From NCBI GenBank assembly GCA_020543525.1, contig JAHYIO010000006.1, positions 372,001 through 436,000 on the forward strand: a DNA stretch of 64,000 bases, written 5' to 3'. This DNA is from Coriolopsis trogii. Lineage: Eukaryota; Basidiomycota; Agaricomycetes; Polyporales; Polyporaceae. The notes under the pieces were generated by a model. It made no database searches and had not been told where the DNA came from. It saw nothing but the letters and a program-made list of their open reading frames with translations. Both the position numbers and the translations under genes were made by a program. How positions within the stretch are numbered: the stretch's first letter is position 1; every line of letters starts with the position of its first letter. Positions 23,885-35,762 of the stretch are shown here, piece by piece.

Positions 23885-25552
23885 CTACAAGCTAACTTCG
23901 GTGGAACCTTTTAACAAACTATCATCCGTACTCCCAGTGTCTACCGGCGCCTCCTCTTCCATCCCAAGCGAGGACGCCAGCGAGCCCACAGCCCGCGCGA
24001 AGACGAGCGAGGCCCCTTGCGCTTCCAGCTGGCTGTTCGACTGGGTCTGGATGTCTAATGCCTCACGGTTCGCCGCCTGCAGGTGAAGGAGGAACCGGCC
24101 GACCAATATACCTGTCAGTCTGCGTGCGCGTAAATCGACATGCAGGAGACACTGTCAAGGAGAGACATACGGCTCCGTAAAATACGTCACAAGGCTGGAG
24201 TTCTCCAAGGGCGTATCGAACTGCGAGAGAGCAATTCAGCTTGTGTCCAAGAAAATGCAACTGCACGTTCTGACCGTAGACAGCTCAGTGAGGGTAAGGT
24301 GCACAGCGTTCATGATGGCGATACAGCTATGAGAATTGAGTCAGCCTCGTCGCACTACGGCGCAGAAGGCAGCGACACGCACACAAAATAGAGAATACCT
24401 ACAAACACCCAGTCCAAGTGTTAACATCAAAGGTATGTGAGACAGTGAGAACATATCGCGGCGTACCATCACGTTTTAGCACGTATGCCAGAGTTAGCTT
24501 GCTTCGACCCATGCTGGGTCCACGTACTCTGCGCCAAGTGACGACGATGACCATGATATCGGCAACAATCAAGCACGACCGGGATATGGCGGTCACTGTA
24601 GTGCATAACGATAGTCAGCATTTCATCAGCACTAGACACGCTCGAGGAACGTACACCTGTAAAACAGGTCAGCGGCCCACACGTTTGCTTATAGGAATGA
24701 TCACGCACGCCGGCATCAACCACGGAGGCATGTCGTAAGTGCCCACACAGTTGTATACAGGTATCAGCACTCCTCCGAGGTGAAAGTGGAACTGAGCCTG
24801 GAAAGAAATGAGGACAAACTAGTCATGAGAGGCGGTAGTGGGAGTGCGCGTACCATGTTCACACCGACAGGCAAGCAGGAGAGCAGGAATATGAGAGTGG
24901 CCAGAGCCCAGTTCTGGCTTAACGCCAACGCACGAAGAGCAGAGAATGCTGTCACAGGGGTAAGCTCGCATCGCTCGAATGCAACCCCGTCGATGTCTCA
25001 CCTGCCCACGGCAAGTACTGCATGACTGAGATGACCCGGACGAACTGTATGCTTGCGTCACAACTGCAGAGCTCGGCCTCAGCTTATGCGTAACAACCGC
25101 CACAGATCCACATACCTCTAAACAAGCAACATAATTAGTGAATGATGAGTGCACAGAGTGACATGACGTACCGCTTGTGACGTTGATATGAATGAGGTGG
25201 CGAGGATGTAGACAGAGTAGAAGCCGACGATGTATCTGTTGAGCAAGTACAGAACGGTGGCGCCCGACCATTTTGCGAACCAGAACAACTCGACTTCGCC
25301 TCCGATCGTGATGACACATTCGTACAGAAATACGACTGAAACGCGACCAGTAGTTGATGTTCGTCAGCGTACTCCAGTCAATACAGTGCATGTCACGCGG
25401 CGGGCTCACCGGAAGCCACGATCCCAAAGTAGTTCTGCGTCCGGCTGCGGGACATCGTCAGCAGCGGCGGGTGCATGAAGGCAAGACGGCGCAAGTGCGT
25501 ACAGGTCACTGTACTCCGCGATGAGCGTAGCGGCGTCATCCATGGACGACAT
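23885..25552 (-). CDS. DUF6533 multi-pass membrane protein with two 2-nt exons
   Basis: Thirteen exons on the minus strand give 326 residues: 25552-25503, 25444-25410, 25335-25172, 25117-25116, 25063-25002, 24948-24854, 24797-24709, 24656-24655, 24595-24467, 24398-24383, 24326-24275, 24220-24171 and 24119-23885. The DUF6533 signature is clear: RTQNYFGIVAS, VVFLYECVITIGGEVELFW, LYLLNRYIVGFYSVY. Later family blocks follow: MQYLPWAAFSALRALALSQN, SRSCLIVADIMVIVVTW, TYFTEPLTGILVGRFLLHLQ. About seven hydrophobic spans are expected. The function of the family is unknown. The frame closes only if the dinucleotides AG (25116-25117) and GT (24655-24656) are real exons; each is flanked by consensus splice sites and by introns of 52-59 nt. 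A 16-nt exon is also present. The alternative is a pseudogene with compensating indels. Confidence 0.85.
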
Positions 25553-28452
25553 CTTGGTTGCACTGACAGCTGGATGGAGGCCTCAGGGCAAGGGATGGTG
25601 CGACAGTACACTTATAGTGTGTGCACTACGCGGCACCCAGGGCACAGACGTACGCTGATTCAATGCGATTCGGACACGCTCTTCTCTGTCACCGCTCGAA
25701 GTTCTCCCTTCGGCGAGGGCGAACAGTCAGCATCCGAAGAATCAGGGGTAAGGCCTCACGCCTTGGTACACCAGAACGGCGATTTGCATGTTTCACCAGA
25801 GAAGTAGAAGGGTGGAGAGCGCATAACGACCTGAGGATCAGGAAACTTGAACTCCGCCGTGATATTCGAAGAGATTTTGGACGCCATTGCGATACGAGAA
25901 CAACGGCGATCGACATTCATCCGCATTGTCACCGCTCGGGGAAGAGTAATTCGGGTGATCCATCCATTTACGTTATACAAATGCACCAGCACGTCCGGCA
26001 CTGGCCCGTTACATCAGCTGCTTGTTTCTCGGAGCGTGAGAGGATCTCTGCATCGTGTACTTGACCGTGAGCATGAGAGGCAGCATATACCCACTCAGGG
26101 TCCAACGGTTACCAGGAGTGATCTTCGCTTCTAGAGTAGCTGCATGTCTTGCGACGAAACGGTTTTCTTGATCGCTAGATTCATTCTGCGGGCTGACAGG
26201 ATGAGGAGATACTGATGTCCAGTGATACCAAAGTCAGATAAGCGTTAGTTCGCAACTTCGCACGTCGGAACACATGCAAGCTCACCCAACAATTCCGCGA
26301 TCGTTCAGCAGGCGGTGCGAGCGTGGGAGAGAGCCGCTTTGAAGCCGCAGATCGCCCAGGTTCTTGAACTTAAAGGTCACTGATACTCAGATGGCATCTC
26401 CAACTCCTAATCTCGTGAATAGCTGTGCGACCAATCACCCGACTCTGGCGGATTGACGATGAGTGTGGGCAACATGAATAAACAGCAACCGGACCCCCGA
26501 GAGAGCCTAGATGATCACTCCTAGGCACGTTGCCGATATGCCCTGAGTAGGAAGTGTGTCTGGTCCGTCTTGAGGCCCGTGTGAGCAAGGTAGCCTGTGG
26601 TTGATGACAAAGCGACAGAGAAAGTCACCGCTTCAGGTTTCCCCGTCCTATGGCAGCCGAGAGGCACGAGATCCTGCCTGTATTAGAACATCAGTGGGGC
26701 AGACATGGCGACAGCGAAGAGGCATCAATACCAAACTGCGCGTGAGCAAAGATAAACGCCATGGGGCAACGGTGTGGTGGAACATGGCTGGTCGACCTCT
26801 TCCAGGAGGAAGAGAACGGTCGTCAGTAAGAAGCTTGGGACTTCGTCCTTCGTTGAGGGGTACACCTAGTGCGGTATGTGAAACTATCAGCGAGGTACTC
26901 CGGCAAATGACTGTACGTATTCGCCTCGCCGTGAACCAAGACTTCGCAGCTGAAATATGCCTACGACAGATACCATCAGTACTTCGAACGGGCAGTTGAA
27001 GTTCAGCCTCTGCACTCGTTCGCTATGATGACATCTTGGTTCCGCGGGGAAGACGGATAGAGGTACGGACACAGGCAGGTTATGATAAGATGTAGAAGTT
27101 GTTCGCCCTGAGGTCTATAAAGTTCAACGCCCGCTATCTTTTCGCAGCCATGGCTGTCTACTTACAATCGATCTAACGCCGTGAGTCGGCCAAACTCTCC
27201 TGCAATATGAGAGGTTGAGTGGCAGATACAAGCCTGTGAGGCTGTGGACCGCCGAGGTCTTCTACTGCGCCGATGGAAGGCCCAGCCGAACTGCGAAAGA
27301 GTAACGGCCCGAAGGCCAACATGGCAATGCTGTCTTCATCCAAACTTTCAGAGTTCAACAGGCAGCTGTCGTAAGATACGTCAGTCGACATCCCGGGTGA
27401 TTCTCGAGAATCATGTGTGTGGTCCTGCGTCGTCCGTGGCACACGCACATAGAGTCCGACAGCATGTGCCAACGGGTTTGAAAAAGTCCATCGACATCAC
27501 CGCAAGGACAACAGGACGGATTACACAGCATCGGAGGCCTTGGCTGTCCGTACGCCAGCCGCAGAAGTGCCTCCCTGAGTTCCGCATGATCGATGTATGC
27601 ACGTTATGCTCCTGTGCGTATGCGACAGACCATGTTGGCCAGCGGGCCTAAGTGGCGATGTTCCAGCGAGCCTGCGATTTTGAGACGCACCCTTCGCAAA
27701 CGCATGATTATGCGCGATTTTTGGTGGTTATTTTTCTCCCCGCCGCGCATGCGGCTGCTTGTGCATGAGGGAGGTTCGAATCAGATGACGGCAAGAGAAT
27801 TGAAGGTCAAGTGTGTTCTCGCCGATGTTGTTGGGTAACAATCCTCGTGAGCTACGTCTCGAAAAGGCGAGGTAATGACCTAAGTCGGCGAATGCGAGCT
27901 GAAGGTTGTCGAGATCTGCGAAACGATGACTACACATACGATGACAACCCACCCTGTCGGGCAACCATCTGATCTTGTTGGGCGCAGTCCATTCACATAT
28001 TCCCGGGCATGATGAACACGTACCTCTTGTCGCAGCCTGCAGCTCTGGAAAAGTTCAAGAGTGGAATCACTGCGCGCATATGACGGGGTAAGCCAGAGTC
28101 GCATTAGACAGATACAGCTATACAGAATGCCGGGCACACAGAGGAATGCATAGCAGGACATGGTGTGCGATGCGCATGGCCGTTGTGAGGTCGTCAATTC
28201 AATCGAAGGCGACGACAACGGGGTCGCCATGTTTATACCCCAGTTTCCAACTCCGAGAACAATTTCGACCTCCGAAGTAAACATCTCGCTTCGGCGGCTC
28301 AGATATTGAGTCGGAGATGATGCCGTGGCGCCAAGTAGCCTCGCCCCTAATGGCCACCGGTACTACTACTCTTTCCGCCACCACGACCATCATTCTAGGG
28401 CTCTCTCCGTGCATCTCTCTCTTCCTCCGCAAAACATTGCTGGTCTGATACT
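25553..28452. other. 2.9-kb interval with no gene recognised
   Basis: This region has fragmentary open frames on both strands. A few minus-strand stretches are hydrophobic (for example 28009-28170) or basic, but I could not splice them into a family. Decayed DUF6533 copies are possible, since the family often occurs in clusters, but I found no signature motif. Confidence 0.35.
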
Positions 28453-29549
28453 ATGGCTCCTACTGCTGCTGCGCGCGGTTCCAAACCGTACAGCGTGAGT
28501 ACAGGTGGCATCACGCGCGTCGTGTCGATTCTGAAGCGCGAACTAGCGACCAACAGCTCGTCCTTCCGGTGCTGATGGACAATGGCTTCACGACAAGGCT
28601 CCAGGCGTACCTAGAGCAGTCCAAAATACTGTTCCGAAGTCTCTCAACGGTGTCACAAATACGAGGATCATCGTCTCAAACCTGCACTACGAAGTGACTC
28701 CAAAAGACTTGAGTGTGAGTGTCTTTCTGTTGCTTCATTGTCGTCTGCTCCCCTAGTCTGCCCTTTTCGTCGCTCAAGCAAATGCTGATGTCTCGCTAGC
28801 AAATATTTGGACAAATTGGCACGCTAGTCCGTGAGCCACAAATCAGGGTACGAAGCTCCGCATGCACCGAGTCCACCTAAGAGACGAGAGACCAATCCGA
28901 CTTCTTTCGCACCACTTTCATATGATCCCCTGGCACCCTCCAACAGTACGACCGCAGTGGCCGCTCCTCCGGTGTCGCCGTCATCACGTTTGAGACCCCT
29001 GTTGAGGCAACAAGGGCGAAGAAGCAGTTCGATGGCATCCTGTGCAAAAGTAACGCTCGCTCTCCGTCCTTCCACAGATGCTCCTTAGGCTGCATGCTTA
29101 TGAGCATTCGTGACTCTGTAGATCAGCCTATGTCGATCGCGTACGACACTGCGCCTCCTCCAGCTAAGGGCATGCGCCGAAGTGCGAGCACACCCTCGCT
29201 CCTCAACCGCATCGAGAAGCCACCCCTGCTCGAGCGTCTTAGCAAGAACGGAACGAGGACCTCTCCGGCTGCACCTTCGTAAGTCATAATGCACACTTTT
29301 CCCGGTGCTTCATCTCTGAGCAACATCATCAGACACGGTATTGGACCTGTACGTACCAAGGCACGAGGCGGCGCTGCTGCCGGTCCAAAGGCGCCACGCA
29401 AGTCAGCACCCGTCAAGCCGAAGACTGCCGAGGAGCTCGACAAGGAGCTCGACGCATTCATGAAGGATGATATCACGGCTACGGCGGACAACGCTCCTGC
29501 CTCGGCGGCGGCGGTAGCCCCTACGGAAGGCGACGTGGAGATGTCTTGA
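28453..29549 (+). CDS. YRA1: mRNA export adaptor Yra1/ALY (RRM protein)
   Basis: Six exons give 244 residues: 28453-28494, 28547-28714, 28800-28847, 28947-29049, 29122-29278 and 29333-29549. The RRM is well preserved. RIIVSNLHYEVTPKDLSQIF contains RNP2, GQIGTLVREPQIRYDRSGRS follows, then GVAVITFETPVEATRAKKQF with RNP1-like character. The C-terminal linker is basic with Arg and Pro. The end, EELDKELDAFMKDD, is the conserved acidic/helical motif by which ALY/Yra1 proteins bind the Sub2/UAP56 helicase in TREX. It acts in the nucleus in packaging and exporting mRNA. The first intron has two possible acceptors; TAG at 28544-28546 was chosen because it keeps phase with consensus sites. Confidence 0.92.
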
Positions 29550-30104
29550 GCGGCCGGTCGTGCTCATGGCATGTGCATGTGAGACGTGATCGCTAAGTTC
29601 ACTTCTGGACTGGAAGTCTCTTTCCCTTATGGTACCGTACACCCTCCTCCGCATGTACATCCCGAATAGGTTGTTTGTAATATTGTCTCATAGGTCTGCT
29701 GTCCTGTCGTTTTCTGCCAATCTGCCGTCCTACGGTTGGACGTAGATGATAACATTACTGGTCCTCGGCTTTCCGATGGCCATAGTAGGTGCTCACTTCC
29801 GCGGTAGCATGATGTATAGCTGCGTATCACAATCGCGAGCAACTACCAGTGACCGGTACGCGTTTGGTGCGCTGCCTCTCATTGCGTGTGGTCGTGTCGC
29901 CCAGTTGCGTGTTGAATTCGACACTGTCCTACACCACAGTTCATACTCACAGCCACGCAGTCCCTCAGAATCAACTTGCAATGGGGTAAGTACTACAAGA
30001 TTACGTCATTAGCCGAGTTTGGTTCGCGAGGAAAGGCTTGCGAATAGACGCCAGCGACTCTTCCTCTAACCAACACCTCCCTCTGAGTCTCCGCTCTATC
30101 CAGC
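29550..30104. other. Intergenic
   Basis: This is the Yra1 3' flank and the promoter of the next F-box gene. No further feature is recognised. Confidence 0.4.
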
Positions 30105-31411
30105 ATGACCTACCGCAACTTCACAGACCTGCCGTCCGAGCTTCTACACATCATCCTTGCGCTAGTTAAGGAGGAGTCTGCACGCGACGCGAAAGGGTGT
30201 TCCCTGACCTGTCGTCGGTTGCGCGAGGTCGCGGTTGAATATCTGTTCGGAAGCTCCCTCGTCGCCCGGAATATCACGTCGCCGGAAATGGTCCTGGAGT
30301 TTCTGAGCGCAAACTCTCGCGCTGCTCGGAAAGTCCACAGACTCGTTTTGAGTGGCGTCAGCCATCGTCCCGCCCGGCGAGGCGACAGCTACGCCACCAT
30401 CACCATCGACGATACTCTGGTCGCCAAGATGATGACCCTATTGCCCAACGCGCGTTCCGTTACATTCAGTGACTTTATTTACGCTACGCCATCACGACAG
30501 CCGCTTGTGGCGGACTCCTTCCGATACGGCCCATTCGATGTGAACATGCTCTCAATCGGAGGACACAGTCAGGAGCAGTCCTCCATGGCAGGCATTTTCC
30601 GTGTCGTCTCCTTGTTCAGGGCGAGGATGTTGGATTTAAATTATTTGTCCTCCGCGGACACCACTATGGTCGATCCGCATTGCCTACACCGGCCTGTCGA
30701 TGTCCAGGAACTCAAGTGTTGGATCTACAATAAGGCCACCTCACTGGCTTTCATTGACATGCTGGCGAAGTACTCGCGGGTAGACTCCTTGGTGCGCTTA
30801 GATGTTTCCTGCCTTACCACGGACGACGCCCGTGCCTTGGGAAGGCTCCTCACTCGCGCTGGAGAGAACATCTTGTCATTGCGTATGTATTGTCTCCATC
30901 ATCTCTCACCCGAGTCCAACGATTTTATTCCGGACAATCCATTTCAAGGTATGTGACCAGACGTATCTGGTCTTCAGGCACCATGTAACTGACGACAGCT
31001 CCCGGTCCAGTTGTAGACAACGTGCCCACAGTGGACATCACCGCGTGCAAGAATCTCCAATCCATTGTGGTTCCTATATGGCTCGGCACAAAGGGTCAAC
31101 AGCCCTATGTCAAATTTGCGGCCGATCTGCTCTCTCGCGCCTCGCGTACACTACAAAATGTCAACATTCAGGTCCGCCACCTGGGCCGCCCGTCGTCGAT
31201 TGGGAATAAGTCGACGTTCAACTTGCACGCCCTCGACAAACTGCTGGCTGCGGAGCGGTTTCCTGATCTCCGACTGGTCGACATCGACGTCAGTCCTGAT
31301 TGGGAGTGGAGGGGCCGCAAGGACTACCGGCAAAAGTGCGAGAAGTCCGTATTGTCTGCGCTACGTGGCCTCAAGGCTCGCGACTTGCTGAAAGTGGACG
31401 TCAGCCAGTGA
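30105..31411 (+). CDS. F-box protein
   Basis: Two exons (30105-30948, 30999-31411) give 418 residues. The F-box starts at residue 5: FTDLPSELLHIILALVKEES, then KGCSLTCRRLREVAVEYLFG. Downstream repeats such as LVRLDVSCLTTDDARALGRL fit the LRR-like backbone of this fungal family. The 50-nt intron uses GTATGT and GACAG. The likely role is an SCF ubiquitin-ligase substrate receptor, with the substrate unknown. It is the third F-box locus in this window after the decayed copy at 4676 and the intact one at 21331, but it is not closely similar to either by eye. Confidence 0.87.
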
Positions 31412-32135
31412 TGAAGATTCTCAAGTGTAACAGACTCTCAGCTCAGTTGACTCGGACAAATCTCCGCCGATGAGGATTCTCGTCACAGCTCCCCGCACCC
31501 ACTCCACATCCCCCCAACTATACACTTCCCTTCGTTCAACTCCACCCCCTGATCGCGCTCCCCGGATCACGTTTACGCGCTTCTTTCGAAGCTTGGCAGT
31601 AGCCCACCCCCCTGCTGGCTGTCGCGCCCAGTCCTTCGACAACCCCATTCAAGTAATCTCAGGATGTGCGCTCCGTCGGTCGGCCTTTTCGCTTGTGGCA
31701 CCGTCGTCTGTTCCGACAACTCGTACCTCATCCGTTCCAATGCGATGAAGTGTGTGACATGCTGGTGGAGTGTATCGGCGAGTCAGAATTGTAGGATTGA
31801 GCGTTGGATTCTCAGGTGTGTCCTAACACACTATGAATATTCCGATCACTATGTCCACTGGCAGCGGTTACTGCGCTCATCCGTTGTAAATATCCTCTTG
31901 CACGGCTGAAGTCCTCAATGTCTATGCGTGAAGAGTCGGGGATTGTATAAGCAACCCCTCCGAATCGAGCGTATGGACAAAGTTCTGTCGCAGTGTGTAA
32001 TAAAGGGTACGGCGTCCTGTGCTAAGTTGGAGCCATCAGGCGAGCATAGCCGCCAATGCATGACTCCGGGAGTATATAGCTGCGGTGCAGTTCGCGCATG
32101 GTGCGCCCTCTACCAAACCTCTTCGACACACCACC
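31412..32135. other. Intergenic
   Basis: Short frames only. A TATATA element at about 32073-32078 lies 60 bases before the next start codon and may be its TATA box. Confidence 0.4.
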
Positions 32136-32808
32136 ATGAACATCACTTTCCTCTCCTCAGACCCCTGCGACTCGAAAGTCGCGGACACCAGCTCAAGCTC
32201 AATGCTTTACGAGCTCACGACCCCCTTCACGCTCAAGCGGCGCACAACCACCATGCGAGATGCGCAAGGCCGTGTCGTGGGTGTGTACGAGCGTCGGTGG
32301 AGCCATCACTCCACGGTCACGTTCCATGGGCAGACGACACAGCGCTCAGAGTGGCTCAAGGAATCGAAATTGACAGGGTGAGTGGTCCGATCCAGCTCGG
32401 ATTCATGACCCTTTCGGAGTGGGCTCACACGCGATTCCATCGGCATACCAGATCGCAAACGTTGAAAGCGCCAAACGGTAGAGAGTACGCCTGGAAGTCG
32501 AGAGGTCTAGGAGATTCATTGAAGGTGAGACGTGTAGAGGCTACAGACCGCTCGAACAATTCGTTCACGCTCCATCATGTCTGTAGCTGGTCGATAAACA
32601 AACGGACAAGACGGTGGCGAAGGCGCACAGCGCCGGATGTACCCTGTCCCTGTCCAAGCGCAAGATGAATATCGACCTCGAGCCAGAGCTATTGCCGTTC
32701 CTCGACACAGTGGTCTTTTCGTTCGCCATTGCGGAGGAACGCCGGAGGACTGTGGCAGAGGCTTCTGCGGGTGCCGCGGATGGTGCCGCGGCCGCCGTCT
32801 CTGCCTAG
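32136..32808 (+). CDS. DUF6593 domain protein
   Basis: Three exons (32136-32377, 32452-32524, 32587-32808) give 178 residues spanning a complete DUF6593 fold. The N-terminus MNITFLSSDPCDSKVAD is followed by LYELTTPFTLKRRTTTMRD (the first beta strands), RSEWLKESKLTG, then APNGREYAWKSRG (the conserved G-x-E-Y-x-W core). The end, ELLPFLDTVVFSFAIAEERR, matches the final helix. The family is abundant and expanded in Agaricomycetes and its function is unknown. No signal peptide or membrane span is seen, so a cytosolic protein is expected. The alanine-rich tail is not conserved in type. Confidence 0.88.
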
Positions 32809-33444
32809 TAACTCACGGATATAAATGCAGACTCGGAGCAACAACGTGCACTAACAGCAACCGCGCAGCTGTATGATAGGTGGCCGACTGTATGTATGCA
32901 AGATGATACACCTGCAAAATGTGCACTGGTATGAAGATCACTGGTTTCTTGATGCAACAGGCGTTGTTCGGCGAACTGCCAAAGGACCAGAGCAGAGGCC
33001 AACGTTGGGCAGCAAATCATTGCCTTTCCACTGTGTGCATCCGAATTTCAAGGACACCGTCGAGCTATTCAAGACCCCTAGAAAAGCGTAGGGAGACGGG
33101 TGCTAGACAGAAAGGGTGACGTATGGGTTGCAATGCCTGATCGTGTTATTTGAAGTACGAACGGGCATCGCCAGTCAATCAAGACTCATACACAAATGTT
33201 GAACCGCGGCGAACCCGTTGCTTGTCCAGACCAATCCCTTGCCAAAACAACTTTCACATTGAGCCTTGAAGTAGCGAGCACTTCAAAGAGCCGCCGAACG
33301 ATGTGCGGCTTGAGTATCTGCTCGCCATTCAACACATCTCCAGACATGAGTCAGACAATGAGCCTCGGTGTAACTACATGTACAGCCAACCCGCGAAAAG
33401 GATAATAGTCGGTATAAGTCTCATGTGTACGATGCCTTGGAACA
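32809..33444. other. Convergent 3' flanks
   Basis: This interval lies between the DUF6593 gene and the minus-strand kinase-like gene. Nothing is recognised. Confidence 0.4.
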
Positions 33445-34395
33445 TTACAAGATAGACATTGAGTTGACTGCAAGTGCATTGAGAGCACGATGCCCCACAA
33501 GCTCCGCCGCATATGCATCCAAAGCGACCTTCTCGCACATGAAACGCCCCCAAGCCTGGTGCCTGAAAACCCAAGTGACGGTGAACTCCCAATACTCAGG
33601 GAGCCACCCGGCCGCCTCCCAGTCGATCAATCCCGACACATGCCCATCGGGGCCGACAAGGATGTTGTGGCTCATGAGATCCCCATGCGTGAAGACGATG
33701 GCGTGTCGAGGCAAGGCAAACAGGCGTTCAGCCTCGGCAACGTATTGCTCGTCGTCTGGCTTGTTCGTGACGCCACCGACATAGCCACCGATGGCCCGCA
33801 TGGACGTGTAGAAGGTTGGTTCGTCTGCACAAGGGGGGTGCGGATCCATAGGCATCCTCGGTCCGTACAAGTCTCCGCCGTCGACGCCACACAGTGCGTC
33901 GCCCCAGGGACTTGCGTAACGACGCATCAGCCCCAGAATGCGTGTGAGGTCCTCCCGGATGACGTCCGCGTTAACTTGATCGTCGGGAAGCTGCGATAAT
34001 TCGACTCCGGGAAGTCTCGTCATCAAGATAGACGGATGGTTGAATTTCCGGTTCACAGGATATCCTGCCGGGGCACCGAAGGAAATAAACCTCGGCGCGG
34101 GAACACCCATGGCGCGTGCTAGGTTCATTGCAAGACCCTCTTGCTCACGAACGCGGCCACCCTCCTTGAGTATGAGACCGAAGGGAAGAATGTAAACGGG
34201 TGGTTGGAATGGAATGCCATAGAGGCGACAGTATACCGCGGACAGCGGCTTCAATATCCACTGGTGCATGTACCACCATATTCTTGACTTGAGAGGAGAA
34301 GATAGACTTCCTATCGACGGACATGGAAGTAGGCCGTACTCGCGGATAGCGGGTGGAAAACGGGGCGCGACTACAAGATCGAGAGGCGCCGGCAT
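33445..34395 (-). CDS. Aminoglycoside phosphotransferase/choline-kinase-like protein
   Basis: A single uninterrupted 316-residue frame from ATG 34395, unusual here because most neighbours have many introns. The APH fold is clear: an N-lobe with PVYILPFGLILKEGGRVREQ (the lysine-bearing strand) and EGLAMNLARAMGVPAP. The catalytic loop is IVFTHGDLMSHNILV (H-G-D-x-x-x-x-N), and the metal-binding motif is VSGLIDWEAAGWLPEYWEF. Fungal members of this superfamily phosphorylate small molecules such as choline, homoserine or unknown metabolites. The substrate cannot be told from sequence, and antibiotic resistance is not implied. The frame ends at 33445 after a normal C-lobe, so the gene looks complete. 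Confidence 0.9.
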   Translation of the reverse strand: MPAPLDLVVAPRFPPAIREYGLLPCPSIGSLSSPLKSRIWWYMHQWILKPLSAVYCRLYGIPFQPPVYILPFGLILKEGGRVREQEGLAMNLARAMGVPAPRFISFGAPAGYPVNRKFNHPSILMTRLPGVELSQLPDDQVNADVIREDLTRILGLMRRYASPWGDALCGVDGGDLYGPRMPMDPHPPCADEPTFYTSMRAIGGYVGGVTNKPDDEQYVAEAERLFALPRHAIVFTHGDLMSHNILVGPDGHVSGLIDWEAAGWLPEYWEFTVTWVFRHQAWGRFMCEKVALDAYAAELVGHRALNALAVNSMSIL

Positions 34396-34772
34396 TCGAT
34401 GATGGTGTTCGATGATGAAGTCATGAGCGCTAAGACATTGTAAGTTTGGTTTTTCAACATCGCGGGCCCGAGTGCTACAGAATCTCGTTATTGATCTTCT
34501 TCAGAAGCCAAAAATTTGACGTATACGCCTTGTATACTCCGCAGCTCTCGCGTTCTTCTTGTCTCCTTGTTCTCGGGCCATGCCAAGTTGTGGATCACTG
34601 TTGAACATCTGCAATGGCATGGGCGCCCGGAAGGAAGCCTCTCCATGTTCTCTCATTCATAAGTAGGTCGCATCCATGGACTGTCCCCGTTCTGCAGGTA
34701 CATCATCGACATACGTACTCCTGTCCCTCCTCCGCGCACAATCCGCACATCCATCAGCTCTCTCCCATAACG
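34396..34772. promoter_or_regulatory. Divergent intergenic region
   Basis: The 377-base gap between the start codons of two divergent genes must hold both promoters. No TATA box is evident. Confidence 0.4.
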
Positions 34773-35249
34773 ATGTCTGCTCGACCATCCTCAGATCCCC
34801 GTCTGCGAATCGGTGCCATCTACCTCCTCTTGTTCATCCGCGACCGTGATCTCAGCAAAGGCTTGCACTGGGCCCTCTACCACCATCGCGCGCCGCAGGG
34901 CCGTTACAAATTCAACGTGAAGCAGATGGGATCCGGCTGGATCTGTGATAGTGCGCAGAACACCAGCGTCATGAAGTCTTTCCTTCTCGATGGCGCACTG
35001 CGCATCGTGTATTCCTGCACGAGCTGACGAATTCCGTTGGATCGACGAAGTATCGTTGACGCAGCCGCCAGCGCCGTTTGAGACCTCCACCTGTAGGACG
35101 TGGACTCTACACTGTGTATCAGGGCTAGTGTACTCGTCCGACGCGACGATCTCGGTGCACTCGAGCAGGAGGCCAAAGATTGGTCGCCCTTCATCACAGC
35201 AGCGTCCGTGATGGCACGCTACCATAGACTCGCGAGGTTGTTATCATGA
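34773..35249 (+). CDS. Small uncharacterised fungal protein, possible frameshift
   Basis: Exon 1 (34773-35006) encodes IGAIYLLLFIRDRDLSKGLH, then WALYHHRAPQGRYKFNV and VKQMGSGWICDS. A 58-nt intron (35007-35064, GTGTAT to CGCAG) joins in phase to TSTCRTWTLHC. The C-terminal part LVRRDDLGALEQEAKDW looks conserved but lies two bases out of phase. Either a TG dinucleotide has been duplicated near 35114, or a 41-nt intron (GTGTAC to AGCAG) removes most of it and rejoins at EAKDWSPF. The stop is at 35247-35249. The pattern (W-A at the N-terminus, C-R-T-W and L-E-Q-E-A-K near the end) recalls small unnamed Agaricomycete proteins. I do not know a function. Confidence 0.5.
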
Positions 35250-35762
35250 GGTATGCCGCAACAATTCGGTCGATTTTTAGCTGTCAAATTTTGACTCAGT
35301 GTCGGACAGAGTTGAAATGTGGGCCGGTCGATGCAGACTTTGCCCCGGTCGTGGCGGGTCTGTAGACACATGGTCACGGCCACATTGCAGTAGCATATGC
35401 ATGCAATGGTAGTCTTCCAGTCGTTGCCTGTGGTCTTTCGCTTGTCTACGATGCTGGCTACACAGCATGCGGAATCGTTTCTGTTGTCTTCTCTGATCCA
35501 CTGATCGGCCTTTGTGTATGTACACTTCGGTATGTAGCGCATTGGCCCTATATGATAAAGTTGTACACTTGCGATTAAGCAGATTGGGAGTATCGAACTG
35601 AGGCAGGGCGTATGAGGCATTCGACTTCCCGCAACACTGCACCTGAACGTAACGCTTGAGAATCACCGACGCCTGAAGACCAGTGGCGCTCGCACAGGGC
35701 TGCAACGTCACCCGCGTCCCATCAGCAACTCGGGACCAAACGCCAAAGAGGCTTGCCACGTA
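35250..35762. other. Convergent 3' flanks
   Basis: This lies between the small protein and the first tandem P450. Nothing is recognised. Confidence 0.4.

Noticed and set aside
27770..27790. B-box-like GGTTCGAATC as part of a tRNA
   Set aside because: No A box or cloverleaf can be formed upstream.
35007..35064. First apparent frameshift in the small gene at 34773
   Set aside because: Explained by a normal 58-nt intron GTGTAT to CGCAG in phase 0.
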